Translations under genes and position numbers: made by a program
The notes under the pieces: generated by a model
Told to the model about the DNA's origin: nothing
Database searches by the model: none
What the model saw: only the letters and a program-made list of their open reading frames with translations
Part shown: positions 1 to 5,874 of the stretch, piece after piece
Layout: every line of letters begins with the position of its first letter
How positions within the stretch are numbered: the first letter of the stretch is position 1
Source: CAYSRM01 sp964475205
Lineage (GTDB): Bacteria; Verrucomicrobiota; Kiritimatiellia; UBA8416; CAYSRM01
DNA length: 8,777 nucleotides
Reading direction: 5' to 3'
Assembly (NCBI GenBank): GCA_964475205.1
Contig: CAYYVQ010000083.1
Span: forward strand, 1 to 8,777

Positions 1-123
1 ACTGTTGACATCTTAGGGTGCAGTTCGTACAAAGAAAACGATATGAGGCGGGTTTCATACAACAGCAACGCATACATCAAACATGTAACTGATACGCCTG
101 CATTTCCCTTGCCACCCTTTTCT

Positions 124-131
124 GATACAAT
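124..131 (+). promoter_or_regulatory. Possible extended -10 promoter for the first operon
   Basis: TGATACAAT (123-131) fits an extended -10 element (TGnTACAAT), about 30 bp upstream of the ATG at 161. No convincing -35 lies at the usual distance; TTGCCA at 109-114 is too close. A GGAGG ribosome-binding site follows at 148-152. Nothing else is recognisable in the first 160 bases. Confidence 0.3.
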
Positions 132-160
132 TTCAATGCGCGCAAACGGAGGATACATTG

Positions 161-343
161 ATGACAGAGACAATCGCTGCGTACGCTAGCCCGGATATTG
201 AGAAGGCTGTCGCCATGGGCACAAAGACAAAGGCTCGGACCATTACGGTTACAATGCGTCCCAATAAGGACGTGCCGAGATTCCTCAAGAAGCTCGATTT
301 TGCACAGAAAAAAGCAAGACAGAATAGCATCCAGTTTGATTGA
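161..343 (+). CDS. Small basic protein (60 aa) of unknown function, coupled to a cysteine-protease-like gene
   Basis: The ATG at 161 is chosen because GGAGG (148-152) lies 8 nt upstream; an in-frame TTG at 158 is less likely. I do not recognise the family. The first ~20 residues (MTETIAAYASPDIEKAVAMG) are neutral to acidic. Residues ~22-60 are strongly basic, beginning with a hydrophobic/Thr strand (TITVTMRPNKDVP) followed by a Lys-rich probable helix (RFLKKLDFAQKKARQNS). There is no signal peptide or membrane segment. Its TGA overlaps the TTG of the next gene (TTGA at 340-343), which points to translational coupling. The position, small first gene and larger enzyme-like second gene, is that of many antitoxins, but it could equally be a partner or substrate of the downstream protein. 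The role is inference. Confidence 0.75.
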   Translation: MTETIAAYASPDIEKAVAMGTKTKARTITVTMRPNKDVPRFLKKLDFAQKKARQNSIQFD

Positions 344-1911
344 CTCCCGGCATGCTGGCGCCCAGACAGACCAAGTCACACGACCTGAAGCTCATCGACG
401 TTTCGCCCTCCTTCTCAAACTTCTCATACGTCGATTCCGAGTATCTCCGGAGCCCAGCCATCCGACGCTTGTTCTCGCAGGCACGGAGCATTGTGGAACA
501 GAAGCCGCAAACACTGGTTACTGAGACGTTGTCACCAGAAGGCCTTGTGGCCGACGAAAACGCTGAGATTGAAACACTGTTTCCTGCAAGACATGCCATG
601 CGGGGTTTACATCGGATCTCGTTTTGGACGTGCTCGAAATCAAAGATCAACAAAGGACAACATCGTTCCCGGGATTTGACAGGCTACGCCGTCCTGAAGC
701 TCGATGAGCTCCAAACGCCATGTGGTCCTCGACTGCGTTGGCACATCTTTGAATCCGTCTTCCGCAAGTACCCACACGAACATAATTACATGCCGCGACC
801 GAGGCCTTTTCGTGTCCAAATTGGCGGACGTGAATTTCGGGTTCCGGGAGTTCTGTACTGTCAGCAGAACGGATTGAACAAGGCCTGTGCCCAGGTTGCT
901 CTTCGGAGTCTTCTTGTTCAACAAGTAATCGATTCGGACATACCTTACAGCCGCATCAACGAGATCGCACGTGCCGTCCAACCCGGGTTCAGGCCACGAA
1001 AAGGGCTGAATAGCATGCAGATCGGACACCTGCTCGACGAACTGCAAATCCCTTACACTCCCATTGACTATACAGTCGATGATTCCCTCCGCCGCGATTT
1101 TAGGTACCAAAAGTTCCTCTACGCTGGGATAGAATCCGGTGACGGTGCTCTTCTGGGGTTTGAGTTCAAAGGCCAAGGCGCTCACGGGGAACGACATATT
1201 ATCCCGTTCTTCGGGCACACATTCAACAAAGATACGTGGGTGCCTTACGCCGAGAAAGACTATTTCCATGTAGGAGAGAAGACGCGGTACATCACGAGCG
1301 AAGCGTGGACAAGCAGTTACATCGGACATGACGACAACTTCGGATCCAACTTCTGCGTTCCCAGATTGTACGTCGAACCGTCCCAGGTCCAGTACGTGGC
1401 GGTAATTCACAGACAGGGGTTTGCGGGTAGCGGTGTCGAGGCAGAAGCAATCGCTATCGAGTACCTATACTCTCTGCTCCCTGACATCGCATTGCTGGGT
1501 GGGCGATGGCTGGACCGGCTTGTCGACTACGTATGCGATCAGAAGGTAGTCATCAGGGCAATCCCAATCACGACGGATGAGTATGTTCGTCACCTTGTCG
1601 CGTTAAAAGACTGGGAGGACAGGCGGGAACACAAGTACATTCGAGATGCCCTCTCCACAACACTACCCGATCACTTCTGGATGATCGAGGTCTCCGTGCC
1701 GGAGCTGTTCGCGGCCAACAAGCGGAAGATCGGCTGCATTCTTCTGAGAGGAGACCGCCCATTCGGAACTAAACTGGATTTCAGTTCCTTTTTACTGGCG
1801 AGGATGCCCGGATACTACCTCTTCTTCAGGCAAGTAGGAAAAGACGGGCGGCCACAATTCGCCGCGCGAGCGAGCAACCTGCGTTCTCATGTAGATGTGC
1901 TGCAACGTTAA
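340..1911 (+). CDS. Papain-like cysteine-protease-like protein, 523 aa, unknown family
   Basis: Start is TTG 340, overlapping the preceding stop, or ATG 352 four codons later; neither has a clear ribosome-binding site, which fits coupling. Residues ~170-305 (TTG numbering) carry a papain/C39-like pattern: Gln175-Gln176 (possible oxyanion hole), Cys183 in KACAQVAL at the start of a predicted helix, then His286 in GERHIIPFFGHTFNKDTW with Asp298 (or Asn296) as possible third residue. Spacing Gln-x6/7-Cys and His-x11-Asp fits clan CA peptidases. The ~165-residue N-terminal part and the C-terminal part (~350-523, with DHFWMIEVSVPELFAANKRK) match no domain I can name. No signal peptide or transmembrane segment is evident, so it is probably cytoplasmic. 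It could be a protease, a transglutaminase-like or deamidase enzyme, or an NTPase-independent effector. The family and any toxic or defence role are inference. Confidence 0.85.
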   Translation: MTPGMLAPRQTKSHDLKLIDVSPSFSNFSYVDSEYLRSPAIRRLFSQARSIVEQKPQTLVTETLSPEGLVADENAEIETLFPARHAMRGLHRISFWTCSKSKINKGQHRSRDLTGYAVLKLDELQTPCGPRLRWHIFESVFRKYPHEHNYMPRPRPFRVQIGGREFRVPGVLYCQQNGLNKACAQVALRSLLVQQVIDSDIPYSRINEIARAVQPGFRPRKGLNSMQIGHLLDELQIPYTPIDYTVDDSLRRDFRYQKFLYAGIESGDGALLGFEFKGQGAHGERHIIPFFGHTFNKDTWVPYAEKDYFHVGEKTRYITSEAWTSSYIGHDDNFGSNFCVPRLYVEPSQVQYVAVIHRQGFAGSGVEAEAIAIEYLYSLLPDIALLGGRWLDRLVDYVCDQKVVIRAIPITTDEYVRHLVALKDWEDRREHKYIRDALSTTLPDHFWMIEVSVPELFAANKRKIGCILLRGDRPFGTKLDFSSFLLARMPGYYLFFRQVGKDGRPQFAARASNLRSHVDVLQR

Positions 1912-1962
1912 GGCTGCACGCGGCTGCCAGATCCTCTTTGATAATTCTATAACTCAGCCCAG

Positions 1963-2289
1963 AAGCCCCAGGGTGGCATCCTGACATTTGACATTCCCGC
2001 CTAAACCCCCATTTTTGCTGCAACGTAAATGTCACATAATGTCAGGCCAAAACAGCAGAAAGCACAGTATTGAGATTCCAAGGTCCACACCTTTTCTCAA
2101 ATGAATGCACACCTTCTCCAGGAACTCAGTCCGGGAAGACAACTACTACGGATTCTGCCTTTCCTGAAATTCGCAAAATTAGCCTGATTCGCGGTTACTC
2201 AAAGAATTGCTTTACACCACCGCCAGGCGTTCCTACACTTCTACAACACTACTCAACCGCAGGTGTTGAATTAACGAAATAAGGCCGGC
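1963..2289. repeat. Dispersed repeat, copy A
   Basis: First of three copies, starting with AAGCCCCAGGGT and ending near ATTAACGAAATAAGGCCGG. It lies about 50 bp after the stop of the protease-like gene and just before the PIN/Phd promoter. It contains CCTGACATT (1980-1988) and its exact inverse AATGTCAGG (2038-2046). It shares a conserved core with copies B and C (AATGTCAGGCCAAAACAG and on to TTTCCTGAAATTCG), while the 3' part matches C only in short blocks such as CTTTACACCA and ATTAACGAAATAA. The reading frame open in B and C is closed here by TGA at 2101 and by an indel, so the repeat looks non-coding. There are no inverted termini of transposon type and no transposase. Confidence 0.85.
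1980..2046. other. 9-bp perfect inverted repeat inside repeat A
   Basis: CCTGACATT at 1980-1988 is the exact reverse complement of AATGTCAGG at 2038-2046, 49 nt apart. The same pair is perfect in copy C (6780-6788 / 6838-6846) and has one substitution (G-T compatible in RNA) in copy B (4090-4098 / 4148-4156). This could be a folded RNA or single-stranded DNA stem, or a protein-binding pair. Confidence 0.6.
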
Positions 2290-2313
2290 AAATACTGTAG
2301 CTGGGATTTGATA

Positions 2314-2346
2314 TTGACATACTTGTTCCTTAACGTACAATTGTAC
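2314..2346 (+). promoter_or_regulatory. Promoter with palindromic operator for the PIN/Phd operon
   Basis: TTGACA (2314-2319) and TACAAT (2336-2341) are 16 bp apart, a strong sigma-70-type promoter. The -10 lies inside the perfect 12-bp palindrome GTACAATTGTAC (2335-2346), well placed as an operator for autorepression by the antitoxin complex. The ATG at 2349 is only 7 nt after the -10, so transcription would begin at or next to the start codon: the toxin mRNA is probably leaderless. Confidence 0.7.
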
Positions 2347-2348
2347 TC

Positions 2349-2738
2349 ATGAAGATAGTAGCAGACACCAATACGTTTCTTGCCGTGGCTCTGGACGAAC
2401 CTGAAAAGGATTGGCTGATCGAGGTGACGGACGGTCGTGACCTCGTCGCCCCGGCTGTCCTGCCATACGAAATCGGCAATGCACTTTCGTCGCTTGTCCG
2501 GCGCAAGGTTATGAAGGAATCGCAGCTGGCCGCAGCCTGGGATGCCGCGGCAGCCGTTCCTGTAGAACTGGCGGGCATCGATGCACGGGCATCGCTGCTT
2601 CTGGCGGGACACTTCCGAATTTACGCGTACGATGCGTATTTCCTGCAGTGTTCGCTGGAAATGAAGGCTCCACTCCTGACGCTTGACGGAGGAATGAAGC
2701 GCGTGGCGAAAGAACTCGATATAACTCTGGTGGAGTAG
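2349..2738 (+). CDS. PIN-domain ribonuclease toxin, VapC-like
   Basis: 129 aa, normal length for a VapC-type PIN toxin, an Mg2+-dependent endoribonuclease that cleaves RNA (tRNA or rRNA in studied members). The acidic residues of the active site are all visible: Asp6 (VADTNTF), Glu41 (PYEIGNAL), Asp95 (YAYDAYFL) and Asp113 (TLDGGMKR), so the enzyme looks intact. Start ATG 2349 begins the conserved MKIVADTN strand. There is no Shine-Dalgarno; see the promoter entry for the leaderless arrangement. It is followed 2 nt later by a Phd/YefM-type antitoxin, the reverse of the usual antitoxin-first order. The specific RNA target cannot be read from the sequence. Confidence 0.93.
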   Translation: MKIVADTNTFLAVALDEPEKDWLIEVTDGRDLVAPAVLPYEIGNALSSLVRRKVMKESQLAAAWDAAAAVPVELAGIDARASLLLAGHFRIYAYDAYFLQCSLEMKAPLLTLDGGMKRVAKELDITLVE

Positions 2739-2740
2739 AC

Positions 2741-2989
2741 ATGAAAGTATACACCTATTCGCAAGCGAGACAGAACCTGGCGGACGTACTCAACCAATCG
2801 AAGGATGAAGAAGTCCTCATCCGCCGGCGCGGGGGCGATTCTTTCGCCGTAGTGCCCAAACCCAGAGAAGGTTCGCCCTTCAATGTGCCCGGCGTGAAGA
2901 CGGGAGCCACTACGCCTGACCTTCTTGCCTCGGTCAGAGAAAGCCGATCGAAGACATCCCAACAACGGCATTCACGGCGACGCGGATAA
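2741..2989 (+). CDS. Phd/YefM-family antitoxin
   Basis: 82 aa. The N-terminal ~45 residues have the Phd/YefM DNA-binding fold pattern (MKVYTYSQARQNLADVLNQS, then a basic RRRGGDSFAVVPKP strand). The C-terminal half (NVPGVKTGATTPDLLASVRESRSK, ~48-71) resembles the toxin-neutralising tail seen in antitoxins paired with PIN toxins. A basic extension (TSQQRHSRRRG) after the usual end may be extra. It starts 2 nt after the PIN toxin stop, so the two are co-transcribed. It is expected to bind and block the toxin and, with it, repress the operon at the palindrome around the -10. Expression after the toxin requires coupled translation or a more abundant product to keep the toxin silent. Confidence 0.9.
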   Translation: MKVYTYSQARQNLADVLNQSKDEEVLIRRRGGDSFAVVPKPREGSPFNVPGVKTGATTPDLLASVRESRSKTSQQRHSRRRG

Positions 2990-3044
2990 GACGCGCAGAA
3001 GCGCCTCGCCCACGCGCGTAATGCCGAGGTTATGCGAAGAAGAT

Positions 3045-4094
3045 ATGAATATTAGAGCGATGCTGTCACCCGTGCCTTCGGAAGCCAAGTTACAGTCTGA
3101 AGACTATTACACTTGGGGTGGAAGCATGGTTCGCGGCCCGGAGGGAAGATGCCACCTGTTTTATAGCCGGTGGCCACATGCAACAGGATTTCACGCCTGG
3201 GTCACCCATTCAGAAATAGCGCATGCTGTATCAGACAAGCCGACCGGCCCCTATCAGCATGTGGCTGTAGCGCTGCCAGTTCGGGGTGCGCGGTACTGGG
3301 ATGGTCTGTGTACACATAACCCTACTGTCCACCAATTTCATGGTAAATACTACATCTACTATATGGGAAACACGGGGAACATGGAGAAGACCGAGCGCCT
3401 CAACATGATTCATCGCAACAACCAGCGGATAGGGGTTGCCGTTGCGGACCATCCGAACGGCCCATGGAAACGCTGCGACAAACCGTTGATTGATGTTGGT
3501 GAAAACGCTCAAGAGCCGGATTCACTTATGACAAGCAACCCCTCGCTCTGTCGGTGCCCGGACGGGACCTATCTTATGGTGTACAAGGCCGCGGGGGCCG
3601 CGCGACCCCTCCCTTTTGGAGGTTCGGTCGTGCACTTGGTGGCAACATCTGCTTCACCAACCGGACCATTCAAAAAGTACCCCGAACCTATCTTTTCTGC
3701 CAAAGGGGATTCCTTCCCTGCTGAAGATCCCTGCATCTGGACCCAGGAAGGCAAATTCTGGGCTATTGTCAAAGACATGAACGGCGCTTTCACCGGTGCG
3801 AAGAACTCCTTGTCGCTGTTCACATCTAATGATGGATTCAGGTGGATGTTGGCTGAATACCCACTGGTTACAACACCACAAATAGATTGGCAAGAGCAGG
3901 GCTGCCAAAAAATTGAACGACTTGAGCGGCCTCAACTCTGGTTGAAGGACGGAATTCCCGCCATTCTTTTCTGTGCAGCAAAGAATGGAGACCACACATT
4001 CAATGTTCACATACCGCTCGCGCACTGTTCCGGCCAAGGAAGACTGCCCAACAACCATAAGCGCGAACTTGAAAGCCCCAGGGTCCCATCTTGA
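3045..4094 (+). CDS. Five-bladed beta-propeller glycoside hydrolase-like protein
   Basis: 349 aa from ATG 3045, preceded by an AAGAAG purine stretch; ATG 3021 or 3060 are alternatives, and the open frame extends up to 2925 across the antitoxin gene, an unlikely start. The protein shows repeated propeller strands: YYTWGGSM (21-28), HLFYSRWP (37-44), WVTHSEIAHAVSD (52-64), YWDGLCTHNPTV (84-95), YYIYYMGN (102-109), RIGVAVADHPNGPW (128-141), LMTSNPSL (161-168), PAEDPCIW (225-232), RPQLWL (295-300), HTFNVHIPL (317-325). These are typical of a family annotated as glycoside hydrolase, related to the GH32/43/117-type propellers. Substrate is not predictable. No signal peptide, so cytoplasmic. Residues after HIPL form a tail; the last ~6 residues and the TGA lie in repeat B. 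It follows the antitoxin by 55 bp with no visible promoter of its own. It has no obvious functional link to the TA genes around it. Confidence 0.85.
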   Translation: MNIRAMLSPVPSEAKLQSEDYYTWGGSMVRGPEGRCHLFYSRWPHATGFHAWVTHSEIAHAVSDKPTGPYQHVAVALPVRGARYWDGLCTHNPTVHQFHGKYYIYYMGNTGNMEKTERLNMIHRNNQRIGVAVADHPNGPWKRCDKPLIDVGENAQEPDSLMTSNPSLCRCPDGTYLMVYKAAGAARPLPFGGSVVHLVATSASPTGPFKKYPEPIFSAKGDSFPAEDPCIWTQEGKFWAIVKDMNGAFTGAKNSLSLFTSNDGFRWMLAEYPLVTTPQIDWQEQGCQKIERLERPQLWLKDGIPAILFCAAKNGDHTFNVHIPLAHCSGQGRLPNNHKRELESPRVPS

Positions 4095-4284
4095 CATTTG
4101 ACATTTCCAACCAAAGCCCTATTTTCGCTGCAACTTAAAGGTCGCGTAATGTCAGGCCAAAACAGCAGAAAACACCGTATAGAGATTCCAAGGTCCATAC
4201 CTCTTCTCAAACAAATACATTCGTTCTCCTGCAGGATCAGTCAGGAAAGACAGCTACTATGGATTCTGCTTTTCCTGAAATTCG
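4073..4284. repeat. Dispersed repeat, copy B (3'-truncated)
   Basis: Begins AAGCCCCAGGGT inside the 3' end of the glycosidase-like gene. From 4127 to 4284 it is identical, base for base, to copy C (6817-6974), a run of 158 bp. Before that (4087-4126) it is more diverged from A and C than they are from each other. The tail found in A and C is missing after TTTCCTGAAATTCG, replaced by GC-rich hairpins. An ORF through the core exists in B and C but not in A. Confidence 0.85.
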
Positions 4285-4311
4285 CATCCCGACTCCCCGA
4301 GGTCGGGACGC
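4284..4311. other. GC-rich hairpin after repeat B
   Basis: TCCCGAC (4287-4293) and GTCGGGA (4302-4308) are perfect inverse arms around an 8-nt loop, with GC/GC extension beyond one mismatch. There is no T-tract, so it is not a simple terminator. It begins exactly where copy B stops matching copy C. Confidence 0.5.
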
Positions 4312-4313
4312 CC

Positions 4314-4336
4314 CATCCTGTACATCCTGTTAACCT
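4314..4336. repeat. Short CATCCTGT tandem repeat
   Basis: CATCCTGTA-CATCCTGTT-AACCTG: two and a half 9-bp units. Similar CATCCTGTA/AATCCTGTT runs are familiar as short intergenic repeats in environmental bacterial genomes (recalled, not searched). It lies between two hairpins. Confidence 0.4.
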
Positions 4337-4337
4337 G

Positions 4338-4367
4338 CCCGCCCTCCCGCCGGTCGGGGGAGGTGGG
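4338..4367. other. GC-rich hairpin
   Basis: CCCGCCCTCCC (4338-4348) pairs imperfectly with GGGGGAGGTGGG (4356-4367). Stable but without a T-tract. It may be part of an intergenic repeat unit together with the preceding CATCCTGT run. Confidence 0.45.
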
Positions 4368-4403
4368 TTCTGTCAAAACTTCTCCTCTTTATTCGCGTCA
4401 ATC

Positions 4404-4455
4404 TGTCACCGGGCAGTTCAAAACCGACAGCTAATGGGCGGATCAAAACCGACAG
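4404..4455. mobile_element. Possible solo end of an IS21-like element
   Basis: TGTCA at 4404-4408 is followed by two exact 13-bp direct repeats, TCAAAACCGACAG at 4418-4430 and 4443-4455, 25 bp apart. Multiple TCAAAACnG-type repeats behind a TGT terminus are how IS21-family ends are organised. No istA/istB is present, so this would be a remnant. Recognition is by memory of the pattern only. Confidence 0.35.
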
Positions 4456-4476
4456 TTTTTGTAGTTTATTTAAATA

Positions 4477-4581
4477 TCATTCCTTGGTTTTCTTGTCCAC
4501 CGATTTGTGATTCGCAACCCGAACCTTGACTAGATAGCTCTTGCCCCTGATAGTGACGGTAATGCTAATGGGGGTCGTTGT
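4477..4581 (-). pseudogene. Possible 3' fragment of a transposase-type gene
   Basis: On the reverse strand 34 codons are open, ending in TGA at 4479-4477, with a readable C-terminal end: ITVTIRGKSYLVKVRVANHK then a Lys-rich tail. This alternating hydrophobic/basic strand pattern is reminiscent of the C-terminal beta-barrel of DDE (Mu/IS481/IS21-type) transposases, and the stop lies about 22 bp from the IS-like repeats, as expected for a gene running to the end of its element. Upstream the frame is closed by TGA at 4584-4582. It could be chance. Confidence 0.22.
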
Positions 4582-4654
4582 TCAGCAGTCTGTTTGGGGC
4601 CTCGTTAGGTGCCGCAGTTAGCACCTGGTCGATAGGTTTGCATATGAGTTATGA

Positions 4655-4760
4655 ATATTCCCAAATAAGCATGAATTCCTGGAAGAGAATGTAGCTTATT
4701 TTAGGAATATAATGGGGTTACTGGTTGACTATTGACATATATATTCCTAAATAATATCAT
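4655..4760 (+). promoter_or_regulatory. Promoter and three-site operator array of the AbiE-like operon
   Basis: TTGACA (4732-4737) and TATCAT (4755-4760) are 17 bp apart, 20 bp upstream of the ATG at 4780. Three copies of one motif surround them: ATATTCCCAAATAA (4655-4668), its inverse TTATTTTAGGAATAT (4696-4710), and ATATTCCTAAATAA (4741-4754). The last fills the -35/-10 spacer. Sites 1 and 2 form an inverted repeat extended by AAGC/GCTT; sites 2 and 3 contain a perfect 12-bp inverted pair (TTTAGGAATATA 4700-4711, TATATTCCTAAA 4740-4751). AbiEi proteins are known to repress their own operons by binding inverted repeats, so this is very probably the autoregulatory site. Confidence 0.65.
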
Positions 4761-4779
4761 ATTCTTGAGTGAGAATACT

Positions 4780-5874
4780 ATGACAGGCAAGAATACAATC
4801 AGCGAACGCGAAATGATCGCCCGGCTTGAGAGCGACCGACAGCTTTTACCTCCCTTCAGCATCAGCCTGGTGCGATCTGGCCTTGAGCTGGGTACAAGAG
4901 AGATAGATGCGCTGCTCGAAGTATCCTGGCAGGGAAGGTCTGCGATATTCGCGGCCGAGATCAAGTCATCATCGACCCCAAAGACCCTCCAGATGGCCGT
5001 CGACCAGATTACTTCCACGGACCTCCCTGCGGGAACCTACCCAATGGTCATAGTTCCGTACCTTGGGGAAGATAATCTCAGGATGCTTGAAGCCAGTAAA
5101 GTGAGCGGAATAGATATGTGCGGTAACGGCGTCGTGATCTGTGACGACTTCATGGCTTTCCGCAGCGGCAAGCCGAACCGCTACAAGTCGTCTTCCAGCA
5201 TCAAGAATGTGTATGCGCGGAACAGCTCGATGGTGGCACGGGCATTACTATGTAAGCCCTCGTTCCCTGCCGTGCAGGCGCTCTTGAATGAGGTCAACGA
5301 TCGCAACCTACTCGTCAAAAATTACGCACGGAAGCCAATGAGTCAATCAACCGTCTCGAAGTGCCTGAAAAGCCTGGAAGAAGACCTGATCATTGCGCGC
5401 AAGAATAACATCCGACTTCTACAGGCAGACAAGTTGCTAACAGAATTGGCGGAAAACTATCGCCGACCGATGGCCACGATGAAGGTATCCTGCAAGACGG
5501 AAGACGGTGACCCCTTGGATGCTCTTGCCAGGGGCGCAGACCGTACGTCTTTGCCGATAGTTGCTACGGGGGTATCGTCCGTGAACCGGTATGCAGTAAT
5601 GCAGCGGGGAGACGTACTTCAGGTGTACTGCCCCAACGTAGCAAACATCCTTGAACAGTCTGTTCTGGTGGAGACGAAGAGATTCCCTGACATTGAACTT
5701 CTGGAGGTCTCCGATGAATCGGTATTCTTCGACAGCAGAGAGAATGTGCCGGGCGTATGGTCCGCCTCACCCGTACAGACCTACCTGGAGCTAATGTCTG
5801 GAGACAAGCGTGACAAAGAGACAGCGGAGCAGGTTAAAGATTTCATTCTATCAGAATTGGAGCTCCGGCCATGA
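4780..5874 (+). CDS. AbiEi-like antitoxin/transcriptional regulator (type IV TA), with a PD-(D/E)xK-like N-terminal motif
   Basis: 364 aa from ATG 4780; an in-frame TTG at 4732 is part of the -35 box and is rejected. In AbiE systems this protein represses the operon and antagonises the AbiEii toxin. Here residues ~25-125 look like a nuclease-fold domain: REIDALLEV with Asp43, then FAAEIKSSS with Glu60 and Lys62, the D-x(n)-ExK signature, followed by a predicted helix (KTLQMAVDQI). Residues ~160-225 read as a winged helix (FPAVQALLNEV, then SQSTVSKCLKSLEED as recognition helix and IIARKNNIRLL as wing). Residues ~255-364 (ATGVSSVNRYAVMQRGDVLQVYCPN) resemble the AbiEi C-terminal domain. Its stop overlaps the next ATG (ATGA at 5871-5874). 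The AbiEi assignment rests largely on the partner, the overlap and the operator array; nuclease activity is inference. Confidence 0.75.
   Translation: MTGKNTISEREMIARLESDRQLLPPFSISLVRSGLELGTREIDALLEVSWQGRSAIFAAEIKSSSTPKTLQMAVDQITSTDLPAGTYPMVIVPYLGEDNLRMLEASKVSGIDMCGNGVVICDDFMAFRSGKPNRYKSSSSIKNVYARNSSMVARALLCKPSFPAVQALLNEVNDRNLLVKNYARKPMSQSTVSKCLKSLEEDLIIARKNNIRLLQADKLLTELAENYRRPMATMKVSCKTEDGDPLDALARGADRTSLPIVATGVSSVNRYAVMQRGDVLQVYCPNVANILEQSVLVETKRFPDIELLEVSDESVFFDSRENVPGVWSASPVQTYLELMSGDKRDKETAEQVKDFILSELELRP

Noticed and set aside
640..1410. Reverse-strand ORF of 256 aa
   Set aside because: It lies wholly within the 523-aa + strand gene, has no ribosome-binding site or recognisable domain, and is a shadow of that gene's codon use.
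2925..3044. Longer start for the glycosidase-like protein at 2925
   Set aside because: It would overlap the antitoxin gene by 65 bp with a low-complexity, Arg-rich extension and no ribosome-binding site; family similarity begins only after 3045.
4098..4529. ORF through repeat B, 143 aa (and its partner 6788-7045 in repeat C, 85 aa) sharing MSGQNSRKHRIEIPR and RQLLWILLFLKF
   Set aside because: The frame is broken in copy A by TGA at 2101 and by a 1-nt indel, and changes between copies show no codon bias. Different C-termini arise simply from different flanking DNA. Treated as non-coding repeat.
4732..4779. TTG start at 4732 for the AbiEi-like protein
   Set aside because: The TTG is part of the TTGACA -35 box, and the added residues are translated operator DNA.
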